In this document: one piece after another, positions 9,885 to 20,820 of the stretch
Layout of the letters: each line of letters opens with the position of its first letter
How positions within the stretch are numbered: position 1 is the stretch's first letter
NCBI RefSeq assembly: GCF_025024155.1
Contig: NW_026251724.1
Span: 372,001 to 436,000 of the forward strand
Source of the DNA: Gamsiella multidivaricata
Lineage: Eukaryota > Mortierellomycota > Mortierellomycetes > Mortierellales > Mortierellaceae
DNA length: 64,000 nt
Reading direction: 5' to 3'
Made by a program: the position numbers and the translations under genes
The notes under the pieces: model-generated
What the model was told of the DNA's origin: nothing
The model's input: only the letters and a program-made list of their open reading frames with translations
Databases searched by the model: none

Positions 9885-12718
9885 ATGAGCGAAAAGCACG
9901 AAATTGAGCAGCAGCCTAGCTCAAGCTTCGTTGCTGGCAGGACTGAAGAAAAAACGACCGGCAATGTCGAAATTGAGGAGCAGGTTCACCATGAGCACGT
10001 CGAGGAGATCTCGCCCGAGCTCGAGGCTCTTCTCCAGACGGACCCCCTCACCGGCTTGACTGACGATGAGGTCGAGCGCCGCCGCGAGACCTTCGGTCGT
10101 AATGAGCTGATCGAGAAGAAGCGCCACCCATTGTTCAAGTTCTTGAGCTACTTCACTGGTGCTATTGCCTATCTGATTGAAATTGCCGCCATTTTCGCTG
10201 CTATCGTTGAGGTATGTACATGCACTAAAGCTGAAGCACACACAACACTATGGAACACGGCTTCTAGAAATACAGCAGTCAACTTACACTTAGGCGCCTT
10301 GAATGCCACTTGCAATCATAGGACTGGCCCGATTTTGGTATTATCCTTGCGCTGTTGATTATCAATGCTACGATCGGTTTCGTCGAGGAGGCCAAGGCCG
10401 AGTCGGCTTTGGATGCCCTCAAGCAGACTTTGGCCCTGAAGACCCGCTGCTGGCGTAACGGACACTTGGTCGAGCTCGACACTGCCGACCTCGTTCCCGG
10501 TGATGTGATTGTTCTCCGTCTCGGTGATATTATTCCTGCCGATGGCCGTCTTCTTGGTATCGGTGCCACTGGTGAGGCCACCGAAGGTGATCTTCAGGTC
10601 GATCAGTCTGCCCTTACTGGTGAATCCCTGCCCTTGTCCAAGAACAAGGGTGCCACCGTCTACTCTTCCTCGATCGTCAAGCAGGGCCAGCAGATGGCCG
10701 TTGTTACCAAGACTGGTGGTGACACCTTCATCGGTCGTGCCGCGGGTCTCATGGCCGGTGCCACTGAGGAGGGTCACTTCCAGAAGATCATCAACCGCAT
10801 CGGAAACTTCTTGATTCTCATTACCGTCGTCCTCGTCCTCATTATCTTGGTCTATCTCTTGGTCAAGAACCGCGGCACTCCGGATGGAGATTTTAAGAAG
10901 GTTCTCGAGCGGGTCCTCGTCCTCACCATCGCTGCCATCCCTGTCGGTCTTCCCACTGTCATGTCCGTCACCATGGCCATGGGTGCCAAGGAGCTCGCCC
11001 TTCGTAAGGTCATTGTCAAGCGTCTCACAGCTGTGGAGGAGATGGCCTCTGTCTCTGTTCTCTGCTCCGACAAGACCGGAACATTGACCCTGAACGAGTT
11101 GACCTTTGATGAGCCCTATTTGACCAACAGCTACACCTCAAACGATATTCTCCTGTACTCTTACCTTGCTGCTGAGCCCGGTGCCAACGATCCCATTGAG
11201 TTTGCTGTGCGCACTGCTGCCGAGGAGCAGCTTGAGATTCTTAAGAACCGCACCCATAAGCATGACGTCCCCGGCTACAAGGTCACTTCTTTCTTGCCCT
11301 TCAACCCCTCGACAAAGATGACCCAGGCCACCGTCATGAACTTGAACACCCAGCAGTCCTTTAAGGTCGCCAAGGGTGCTCCTCAGGTTATTATCCGTCT
11401 CGTCGGTGGTGATGATGATGCCGTCCGTGCTGTCAACTCCCTTGCCAAGCGTGGTCTTCGTGCCCTGGGTGTCGCTCGCACCAAGGCCGGTACTCTTGAG
11501 GAGTATGAATTGGTTGGTATGATTTCCTTGATCGATCCCCCCCGCCCAGACTCTGCCGAGACCATTCGCCGCTGCAACGCCATGGGTGTTGATGTCAAGA
11601 TGATTACCGGTGACCAACAGATCATTGCCAAGGAGGTCGCCCATCGTCTTGGTATGGGCCGCGTTATTTTGGATGCCGGTCACTTGGTCGATGCCGATAA
11701 GTCTGAGGAGGAAATTACTGAGCACTGCATTCGCGCCGATGGTTTCGCCCAGGTCATTCCCGAGCACAAGTACAAGGTCGTTGAGTTGCTCCAGAACCGC
11801 GGTATCCTCGTCGGAATGACTGGTGATGGTGTCAACGATGCTCCTGCCCTGAAGAAGGCCAACGTCGGTATTGCTGTCCACGGATGCACTGACGCTGCCC
11901 GCTCTGCTGCCGATATTGTCTTGCTGGCCCCCGGTTTGTCGACCATTGTCGATGGTTTGATGACCTCTCGCGCCATTTTCCAGCGCATGCGTTCCTATGC
12001 CCTGTACCGTATCACCTCGACCGTCCATTTCCTGATGTTCTTCTTCTGCATCACCATGGCCCTTGAGTGGCACATGAAGCCGATTCTGCTCATCTTGATC
12101 TGTATCCTGAATGACGCCGCCACTCTGGTCATCTCGGTCGATAACGCCAAGATCTCGGAGCACCCCGACAAGTGGAGAATCGGCCAACTGATCTTCTTGT
12201 CCATTGTTCTCGGTGCATTATTGACAGCCCTCTCGTTCGCGCACTTCTTCATTGCCAGGGATGTCTTCGATGTCTCGAATCCTCAGCTCGAGGCCATCAT
12301 GTACCTGCATATTTCGTCCGCACCTCACTTTGTGATCTTCTCAACCCGTCTGTCCGGCTACTTCTGGGAGAACATGCCCTCGCCTATCTTCTTTATCGCT
12401 GTCATGGGTACCCAGGTGTTTGCCATGTTGATCTGCATCTACGGTGTGATCGTTGGTGAGGCCATTGGTTGGCTCTGGGGCATTGCCGTCATTGCGATCT
12501 CCTTGGTCTACTTCATTTTCCTGGACTTCGTCAAGGTCTACATCTTCAGGCGGTGGAACTTTGAGCTCACGGCCCATGCCTGGCCCACGAAGGCTCGCAA
12601 GGAGAAGCTCGCTGCTCGCAAGCTCCGTGCGATTCAGCAGAAGCGTGTGTGGTCCTCGATTGATCAGGTTCGCCAGGTCGGTCTTAAGCTCAAGGCGCTG
12701 GAGGCCCTGAAGGCCTAG
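9885..12718 (+). CDS. PMA1: Plasma-membrane H+-ATPase (P3A-type)
   Basis: Two exons (9885-10211 and 10322-12718) encode 907 residues, close to yeast Pma1 (918). The enzyme pumps protons out of the cell using ATP and drives nutrient uptake. Diagnostic motifs: actuator loop DQSALTGES; phosphorylation motif CSDKTGTLTLN with the phosphorylated Asp at about residue 359; nucleotide-binding KGAPQVI; and hinge GMTGDGVNDAPALKKANVG. About ten hydrophobic segments fit the P-type fold. The N-terminus is acidic and disordered, like fungal relatives. Codons end mostly in C or G, a strong bias shared by no neighbour, which fits very high expression; that bias also opens long antisense frames that are not genes. 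After the last membrane helix the tail is basic and ends LKLKALEALKA. It lacks the Ser-Thr regulatory end known from yeast Pma1. Confidence 0.96.
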
Positions 12719-12919
12719 ATAATAGAGATAGCGCACCTTTTTTTCTAATCGGGAACACTAGTAACCCCCAAATATGCATCTCTTTTTCTATTCTTTTTGT
12801 ATTCATGTACGATCTTTTAAATATATTACAAGTACATATTCTATTCTCTCTACTCTTTATGTCCATGTTCGTGTTCGTCGACTTTGACTTTTTATGTCCC
12901 AAAAGGACTGGTGGCGAAG

Positions 12920-13001
12920 TACAGTCCTATATTGCTTTTTGACCAACGTTGGTCCAAAAGTGATTTGTCTATAATTTGTCGAAAAGTGATATAGGACTGT
13001 A
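12920..13001. mobile_element. Candidate Tc1/mariner-type MITE (78 bp, TA target duplication)
   Basis: The left end CAGTCCTATATTGC at 12922 is matched by the inverted right end ...GATATAGGACTG ending at 12999. The terminal 22 nt agree at 19 positions. Both ends are flanked by TA (12920-12921 and 13000-13001), the target of Tc1/mariner transposases, whose ends often begin CAGT. The interior holds a perfect 14-bp palindrome GACCAACGTTGGTC at 12941-12954 and a third inverted copy of the sub-terminal motif (CCAAAAGTGA). It is too short to encode anything. An autonomous partner is not in the window. A simple hairpin near the PMA1 3' end is the alternative. Confidence 0.5.
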
Positions 13002-13083
13002 CCAAAAAAAAAAAAAAAGGCAAAGCATCATGTGAACAGCTGCGGACAACACAGTTGTTTACAGCAGGCATGGGTACGCAGCG

Positions 13084-13257
13084 CGAGAAACTCGGTTTAT
13101 TTCTGTTGCTTCTAGCCGTCATATAGTGATATATATCAATCTCCGAGGACGATAAAGCAGATGCGTGAGCGAGAAAAAACTTGGTTTATTTCTGTCGTTT
13201 CTTGTTCTCTTTTTTTCTGGTCGAAGGATATTAATAAAAAAGACAACTGCCATCATA
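13084..13257. repeat. Imperfect direct repeat
   Basis: CGAGAAACTCGGTTTATTTC at 13084 onward recurs as CGAGAAAAAACTTGGTTTAT at 13170 onward, both continuing into CTGT[TC]G[CT]TTCT. A GCC[GA]TCATATA tail follows directly in copy 1 (about 13115-13125) but about 45 nt later in copy 2 (13247-13257). It looks like a local duplication with an insertion in one copy. Confidence 0.4.
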
Positions 13258-13364
13258 TAAGCGCCCATTTCTTATTCGATCCCCCGGGGGCTGCTAGATA
13301 AAAGGGAGGGGGGGTTTTTTTTGTTTTGCTTTTTTTTTTGCTGTGCCGGTCCTGCGTTGGCTGC

Positions 13365-14836
13365 TTAAAGGACCAAGCAGTTCTTGCTGCTTCGGCGTCC
13401 ACCCTTGGGCTTGGCCAGAAGTGAGGCCCTAGTGGCGCTCTCAAAGACCTCACGAACACCCTCGCCAGTCTTGGCAGAGCACTCGAGGTAGTCCCTAGCC
13501 TTGATGTGGCGAGCGACCTCGGCACCCTATTTAACAACGAGACCATAATGGACAGAGATTAGAACATGCACAAGAGGGTCATTGTCAAAAAATGATTACG
13601 CCATCCTCTACAAAAGCCGGTTACACTTACGCGCTCAGGAGTGACGGGTGCCTGGTTACTTCTCCTCAACTCGTCAATCGTACGCTGGTCATATCGAAGA
13701 TCCTTTTTGCAGGCAACCAGAAGAATGGGGAGTCCTCCACAGAAATGCTGAACCTCAGAAAACCACTATTTGACAAAACAAAAAACAAAAACAAAAAAAA
13801 AGACGCCATATGTTAGTACGATGGATGCTGCAGAGGTTCGTCACTGTTGATTGTCATAACAATCCGTCTCACCTTCTCCTGCACGTTTTCCAACGAGTCG
13901 GGCGAGTCGACCGCAAAGCAAATAAGAATCACGTGAGAATCAGGGTAGGAGAGTGGGCGGAGACGGTCATAGTCCTCCTGGCCTAGTAAACGACAAAAAG
14001 CATGAGGCGAAGCATGATATTTAACAATGGTGGGTGAGCATGTTGTCCTTCCCCTCCACGGCACACTGTCGTTCATATCCAAAAAAAAATCTCGCTCTGA
14101 TGTACCAGCTGTATCCCAAAGGGCAAGCTCTACGTGCTTGCCATCGACTTCGACGTCGGTGACATAGTTCTCAAACACGGTTGGGACATAGATCTAGAGA
14201 CATGATACAAAAAATAAAAATAAAAAGACAATCTGGGTCAGTTTCCATCAGGATTTCAAGGAGTTCGTAGAACACCACGACGGATATTGAGCTGTCTACA
14301 ACATGAACAAAAGGAGACAGGCAGTCAAATATATCCAGGAGAAGAAAGGAGAAAAAAGATATGACAGGTGTAGTTGAGAGCCATGTCATCCATTCTGGTT
14401 CAACATAGGTCGTTGGAGTGAGCGTGAGAGGAAGCATCCATGGCGAGAAGCTGGTCCATCCTAGTCTACGGTCGATACGCTATCTAAGGCCGCCTCATGC
14501 AATGCACACTTTTATTGGTAGTCGCTGCGCTCTGGCTGCCAGTAGTGTCGATGATGTTGGCGTCACTGTTGCTGTGGTTGCCGGTTCGCTACCGTTATCG
14601 CCCTGCTATTGTTGGTACTGCTGGTGCTCCTGCTAGTGCTGGTCTTATGAGTCATATGCGCGGCAATGATGGATTCCAGCTCTTTTTTTTTTTTTTTTTT
14701 TTGCTTTTGCTTTTGCTTTTGCTTTTGCAGAATCTCTTACCTCGGGAAAGGTTCCCTTGGAAAAGACGATGAGCAAGCAGGTCTTGCCGCAGGCACCATC
14801 GCCGACGATGACAAGCTTTCTACGGATTTCAGTCAT
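13365..14836 (-). CDS. RHO1: Rho1-type small GTPase
   Basis: Five exons on the minus strand (14836-14741, 14193-14106, 13982-13873, 13765-13631, 13526-13365) encode 196 residues. GTP-binding motifs are intact: P-loop GDGACGKT at 12-19, effector loop YVPTVFENY, switch [21 protein letters not shown] and [10 protein letters not shown]. The insert after KKDL and the C-terminal CAAX box CLVL mark the Rho family; a terminal Leu predicts geranylgeranylation and plasma-membrane anchoring. In fungi Rho1 activates glucan synthase and protein kinase C at growth sites. Intron 1 (547 nt) is long for this window and contains a T20 run followed by a GCTTTT repeat on the plus strand. Cdc42 and Rac are less likely given the [18 protein letters not shown] sequence. 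Confidence 0.94.
14683..14728. repeat. Simple repeat in RHO1 intron 1: T20 then (GCTTTT)4
   Basis: A 20-nt T run (14683-14702) is followed by four GCTTTT units. On the RHO1 sense strand it is an AAAAGC repeat plus poly-A, a few bases after the intron 1 donor, so it cannot act as the polypyrimidine tract of this intron. Confidence 0.8.
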
Positions 14837-17137
14837 ACTGTCTGTTGTGCGATAAAGAGGTAAAAGAGGTAGTGAGAGGTAGTGTAAAGTAGAGTCCAAA
14901 GTGTAAGAGTGAGTGAGAGCAAGAGTGCCAGAATAGGTAGAGAGAAAAGAAAGAGGAAAGAGAAGAAAAAAAAGAGCAGAATGTGAGTATAAGAAAGACT
15001 GCAACTTCTGAGCTCCTTTTCCATTGTCAGGTTCTGCATACGTCGCAGCATAAAAGGCGTTGATGGGGTGATTGTTGGGTGCGGGATGAACCAGTCGGAC
15101 GTTCTTTTTCGCCTTTTTTTTTTCTTTTGGTGTTTTGGAATAGACGATGGGTAACCGGGTTCGAGGCCAAGCAATCCGTTTGCTGCGGTCGATTCTTTTT
15201 TCTTCAAGGGGGCAGTGCAAGTGAAAGGACTAGGGTCACAGGGGAAGGGAAACAGCCCATCGTGTGTTTGTTGTAGACTCAAGGAAAGATCATCGCCACT
15301 GCTGACACGCGAGAGAGTCATCCCATCAAGCCCTCCCGGCCTGTCCATCTTCCCGTGGCGGTGCAAGACGAAGGCGTACTAAAGTCGCTTCCAGGGCCGA
15401 GGCCACTTGAGGACCTTGGCCCAATTGATACCCATTCTCTTATTTTTCTTTGAGCGAAGGCCAATATTTCAGGGAAGCGGTATGGTCAATTGAGTCCAGG
15501 CATCGGGATAAGGAGAGAGGATGGATATGCGTTTGATCGTATAGCACCTGTGTGAAAAAAAAAAAGTGGCGTGTTTTTTTGGGAGGAGCAAGCCGAAGGT
15601 TGGGGATCAGTACTTACTTAGGGTGGAAATGTATATACGTCGAGTGTTGGTGGATTAGAGGAGGAAGAATGAAATAAAGCGAATGGAGGTAGTTTGGTGG
15701 TGATGATGAAGAGTGAAGAAGAAAGAGGAAGAAGAAGAAAGATGATGGTTTTTTTTTAGAACCAGAAAAAAAAAAGTCTAACAGCCCACAAGAAATGAAA
15801 ATGAAATAAAGTGAGCCTTTCCCCCGTGTGTTGCAGATGGATGGATACCCATGGGTCAGGCCTAAAGGCTACGTGCCATTTGAATGAACGAAATATCATA
15901 TATTACCGTCCTTAAAAGAAAGCAATTGCTCGGCAGCGGCCTTTAGAAGCATTGTTGCAGCTTCGAGTGGCCGCCCCCATTTCGATATCCGTGTGTTCTT
16001 TCAGATGAGTGTGACGTAGACAAGCCGCTGAGGGCACAGGCACAACACACGCGCGTGCGGGAGGTGCTCTCTCCTCTCAGTCACTCACTCAGTGGGGCAG
16101 CCAGTTAGGTCACTCCATCCCTTTTCCTTTGTCTCTTTGACTCTTTTCGTTCCCAGTCCTCCCCTTTCTCTCTTTCTCTTTCTTTCCTATTCCTTCTTCC
16201 CCTTGTCTCTCCTTCTCTCCTTCTCTTTATTTCCTCTCATCCAATCGAATCCTTCCATCCAATCCAATCCAATCCAGTCCAATCCACCACTCCTTCAATC
16301 AACCGCACCCTGTCCTTTGGTTGGTAGCAGTATGTACGCGAGTCTTCATCATCAGATCCTCTCTGCACACATACACCCAATACTCCTGTTCTTTTTTTCT
16401 CCCTTTCTCTCTTTCTCTCGTCCTCTTTTTTTTTTTTTTTATGTCTTTCCCTGATCTTGCGCCCATCTCTCTTCCTCTTACCGCCTCACTAATCCTCGTC
16501 TTTCATCCTGCCTTCGTCGTTTGTCGTATCTTATCCGCGTTTCTTCTGACTAACCTTTCATCCATACCTTATCCCCAATCCTCTAGCCAGACATTCCCAG
16601 CCAACCAGCCAAATAACGACCCTCGCCTTGGAAACTGACAGGGAGAACAATATACACGCATACGCATACGCACACCCACAAGCATACGCAACCCAACCCA
16701 ACGCAATATTCAGCACGCGCAAATACGACGACCGCCACCAGAGCAAAACACAGGACAAATCCAGGTACACATGCTGTGCTCTGTTGTTGTATCTTTTTTT
16801 CATTTTTTTTAAAGCGTGTTTCGATACCTGAACAACGTGCTGTCTTCGATGGCGTTGGCCGCTGTTTGGCAAGCATATGTCTGTTTGTCATACTCACATG
16901 CATTCGTCTATCATTCATTTACGTGTAGTCTTCAGCATACTCTATATCTTGCCTTCAGCCAGCATCTGAACTTAGCCTTTTCCTTCTCCGACAACGGCAA
17001 ACAGCAGAGGACGCTCTAGCCATTGAACACAGGACTTGAAAAAAGCAGTTACGGCAACAAACCCATCCAAAATTACGCCAGCTAATCTATCAGAAACGCG
17101 GCAGAGAGTTGACACGAAGGAAACAAAGCAAGGCACC
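14837..17137. promoter_or_regulatory. 2.3-kb divergent region between RHO1 and LIS1
   Basis: No convincing gene. The left part (14837-15370) is open for 100-plus codons on the minus strand, but only from TTG and without domains; it is probably the RHO1 leader. The middle has poly-A and AG-rich runs (15660-15780). The right part (16090-16600) is a long CT-rich block with CCAATCCAATC repeats near 16260. It then becomes CA-rich before the LIS1 start, suggesting a long LIS1 leader that may contain an intron. Confidence 0.4.
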
Positions 17138-18925
17138 ATGACAACGAGCGTCCTTAGCGAGAGGCAGCGTGATGAACTGTATGTCACTATGCTTGTCTTC
17201 CTTTTCTTTTCAGCTGACTCTTCCCCGTTGATGACATGGACCTGATTATATTCAATACCCTATTGTCGACAAAAGAAAGAAAAACTTAATGATCATCGGC
17301 TAATCCTTGTTCTTATGGAATACCACGTAATATGCTAGACACAAGGCCATTTTGGACTATTTGAGCGCTAGCGGATTCACAGAGTCATTTCACACACTCA
17401 GGAACGAAACCATGAATCAGGACTTCACCCCAGGTCCCAAGCAAAAGTCGGCAGGGCTTTTAGAAAAGAAATGGACCTCTGTCATCCGTCTTCAGAAAAA
17501 GGTGAGCGGCCGCACGTGCAACCAAAACGATACTGGCGTTCTGTTAATTTTCAAATATTTTCAAATATTGCTCCATCTTCATTGCAAGACGTGATAATAA
17601 CCGCAGTATCCGATTACTTTAGATTATGGATTTGGAGAACAAGATGTCTGCGATGCAGGAGGAGCTAAGCAACGCGCCAGTTAGAAAAGTAACAAGCTCA
17701 GTAGACTGGATTCCTCGACCGCCCGAACGCTATACGCTGACAGGCCACCGCAGTCCCATCACACGCGTGGCCTTCCATCCTGTCTTCTCTATCATTGCCT
17801 CTGCATCTGAGGATACTACAATACGAATCTCTGACTACGAGACTGGCGAGTACGAACGGACACTCAAAGGACATACCAAAGCTGTCCAGGACCTTGCATT
17901 TGACACCAAGGGCAATTTTTTGGGTACGCGGGTGCGCTTTTGGTTGAATACATTCAAATAATGACTTGTAGATGAATGTATCGTGCTCATATTGAACTAT
18001 TAATACGTTTTCCGTCATTTTTTTAGTGTCCTGCTCTAACGATCTGAGTATCAAGATCTGGGACCTTCAACAGGACTACAAATGCGTCAAGACCCTGTTT
18101 GGACACGATCACAGTGTGTCCTCTGTGGCCTTCCTACCATCTGGTGACATGATTGCATCGGCCTCGCGCGATAAAACTATCAAGCTGTGGGAGGTCGCCA
18201 CTGGGTAAGGAACCATGTTCTAGTGCTTTTCTTGAATTCGCCTGTCTGAAAGTGGAATTGTGTCAAATTAATCTCAAACATTTTTTTTTTTTTTTGGCGT
18301 CCTCAACAGTTATTGTACCAAGACCATCGCAGGACATTTGGAATGGGTGCGATTCATTCAACCAAGCCAAGACGGACGGCTTCTTGTAAGCTGCTCCAGT
18401 GATCAGGTATGGATGCCGATGAGGGACACTTAGCACGGATAACCCTTGTGTACGAGTAATGTCCAAGTTGCATGCAACATCGAAGTTTGGGACCTAACCA
18501 GCAAGGATATCTATTGAATATGGTAGACTGCCCGTGTTTGGGATGTTTCTAACGGCGAATGCAAAAGCGAATTCAGAGGACACGACAACGTAGTAGAGTG
18601 TGCTGCCTTTGCGCCCATCGCATCATACCCGTTCATCAAGGAGTTGATCGGTATTGATGTAAGGACTACTGAATCTTATTTTGGGAATGAATGTCGTTTA
18701 TGATATCTGATGTTGCTTTCAAAGGACTCATTGCTGTAACTTTTTATTCAATACAGCCAAAAGTTAGTGCCAAGGAGCAGCCCTCCCCTGGTCAGTACAC
18801 GGCAACAGGATCAAGGGACAAGACCATCAAACTCTGGGATGCGACAGGACAGTGCATCCATACCCTGGTATACATTCATATACCGTAGTAATTCTTTTGA
18901 AGCTGATCGAGTTGAATGCTTTCTC

Positions 18926-18960
<35 letters not shown>

Positions 18961-19357
18961 CATCTTTGCTCTTTGCTGCGCGTTTTGTAGATCGGTCACG
19001 ACAATTGGGTTCGAGGACTCGCATTCCATCCCTCTGGAAAATTCCTATTGAGTGCGTCAGACGACAAGACAATCAAGATCTGGGATTTGAAATCAGGGCG
19101 CTGCATGAAGACGATGGAGGCGCATCAGCATTTCGTGACATGCATTGCTTTCAATACGACCAGCCCCGTGGTAGCCACGGGATCTGTAGATCAGGTATAG
19201 CCGCCGACTTAGTAAAAGAGCCATGTTCTGCATGATATTTTCAAGGATACTAACCGCAGCTCTCATTTTCTTCTCCGTCTTCACTTGCTCTTGTTCGTAT
19301 TCTCATTTTGCATCGGAATGCTATCCATAGACTGTGAAACTATGGCAATGTCGCTGA
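17138..19357 (+). CDS. PAC1: LIS1/PAC1 dynein regulator (LisH plus seven WD40 repeats)
   Basis: Nine exons (17138-17178, 17339-17501, 17623-17923, 18027-18204, 18310-18406, 18527-18658, 18757-18867, 18991-19194, 19331-19357) encode 417 residues, near human LIS1 (410). The N-terminus has the LisH dimerisation motif ([20 protein letters not shown]). A short coiled coil follows ([15 protein letters not shown]), then seven WD40 blades. Clear blade ends include [51 protein letters not shown] and TVKLWQCR at the very end. LIS1 binds dynein's motor and, with NudE, supports nuclear migration and vesicle transport in hyphae. The last exon has only 27 coding nt. All joins keep frame. Intron 7 carries a (TC)15 repeat. 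A polyadenylation signal lies 25 nt after the stop. Confidence 0.95.
18929..18958. repeat. (TC)15 microsatellite in LIS1 intron 7
   Basis: Thirty nucleotides of pure TC repeat lie about 30 nt before the exon 8 acceptor and are well placed to act as an extended polypyrimidine tract. Open frames on the other strand (RE repeats) are artefacts of it. Confidence 0.9.
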
Positions 19358-20820
19358 TGGATGTCGCTCAGATGTTCTCTCTAATAAAGCATTCGCTTTG
19401 GTTTCGCTTGTGAGCATCGTGCTAATGAAGGCATCTTGAAATGGACGCTGTGCTTGTGGTCTTTACCGCCCTTTTTGTTTCCCCTCCTCTTGACCTGAGG
19501 CGTCTGCACTGTTGATGATAATGTGCGCCCACACCTTCCTTGAAGTACAAATGGACAGAGACATGCGGAAAGTAGAATTGGAATGCTTCCTTCGCGTTAC
19601 TGGTGCCTGTTGTGGACTCTCTTCATTTCTTGAAAATGAAGGAGCACGGGGACGGCAACAGGACCTAGGCGCGAAAAGGAATTGACGAATGGAGACCTCC
19701 TTGACGAAGAGGATATAAAAAGACCCGATAAAGGAGAACAGACAGAAATCTGCATGAGCATGCATGTCATTAGGATGCCTTCTGTCTGTCGCGTCCAAGG
19801 CATATCTGTCCATTATCTTGGTATCTAGGTGATGGGTACATACAGTTTGTGATCTTTGGACATGCCTTTTTTTTTTGTTCTTTTCACGCAGCAGCGCCAA
19901 CTAGTCAGGTACATCGGTGCGATGCAAATGTTACCAAGGACGCCGTGAGGAATTCGGACGACATGAAAGAGAAAAGCAGGAAGGGTAGGACTATAATATA
20001 ATGAAGTTTGGAAAAAGAGCGCCAGTATTTTGACAAAGCAGGCCAGATATGGCGCCTAGCTCCTCTTCGCTTTGTGCGACATGGTGATGGCCACCATGAA
20101 AGGGCGAAAGAGGCAGCCCCATACTCATGTGAACACGCGGACACGGCGGCATCCCAGGGAGGATGTATAGTGGCGGTAGTTGGCGCATGGGGCATGTCTA
20201 CATGTATTGATAACAAATTCCATGCGAGCCTAGTTCTCCTCTCTCATTCTTGCAGGTTTTGAGCTACAGCAAACGCTCCAGCCGCCACTACTCCCTTCTT
20301 TCCCTTCAGTAGGTCCGGGTTTGGTGCCTGTCCTGCCAGCAAGCACATGTTGTTATCCCATCCTCCCAATCGCTCTCTTTCTATCTTTCTATTCAACATT
20401 TCTCTTTCTCTTCTCTTTTTTTCCTCCTCCTCTTCTTCTGGTCATTTCATTCTATCCTTTGCTCTCCTCTATCTCTCTTCAATTTCTCATAGGTTCTCTT
20501 CGGTTTTCTTCTGATAATCTTTTCTATCGCTTGTCTACCGTCTATTATCTCACCCTTGCTCCTCCAAACTACCTTTAACCCTTCTATTCCTCCTCTCGTT
20601 GTCTCTACTACCTTTCGAGCATACATTACATTTGCTACTCCCTCACACCTCTTCTTGTCCCTTTGAATCTGACCAGCCGTTACACGAGGTACTGAAACAT
20701 CTCGTAGTTTATTTTTGGTGGCATGCGCGTTTCAGGAACGGACCAACGCCGTAGCCCCACTGATTTTGGAGTCTGATCGAAACTTCATAGTTTTCCTAGT
20801 TATATATATACCTCGATAGA
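19358..20820. other. Intergenic region LIS1 to RhoGAP-like gene
   Basis: No gene supported. Minus-strand open frames at 19463-19900 and 19905-20216 show no domain, no splice context and no codon bias. From about 20370 to 20660 the strand is very CT-rich, the usual promoter or leader texture of this genome. A TATATATATA run lies at 20803-20812, just before the next start. Confidence 0.45.
19383..19388 (+). terminator. Probable polyadenylation signal of LIS1
   Basis: AATAAA, 25 nt after the LIS1 stop codon. Confidence 0.45.

Larger units (their letters stand above)
12719..13364. other. Convergent intergenic region PMA1/RHO1 with repeats
   Basis: Holds the 3' ends of PMA1 (plus) and RHO1 (minus). 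It contains a MITE-like element (12920-13001) and an imperfect direct repeat (13084-13257), described separately, plus A and T homopolymers. No gene is seen. Confidence 0.5.

Noticed and set aside
11138..12187. 349-codon open frame antisense to PMA1
   Set aside because: Caused by the strong C/G-ending codon bias of PMA1. The translation has no domain and several other long antisense frames occur in the same gene.
15140..15200. GGGTTCGAGGCC resembling a tRNA T-loop
   Set aside because: No acceptor, D-arm or anticodon arm can be formed with the T-rich sequence upstream. No tRNA was found anywhere in the window by this motif.
14833..15366. 177-codon frame upstream of RHO1
   Set aside because: Opens at TTG, overlaps the RHO1 start region and reads low-complexity; more likely RHO1 leader.
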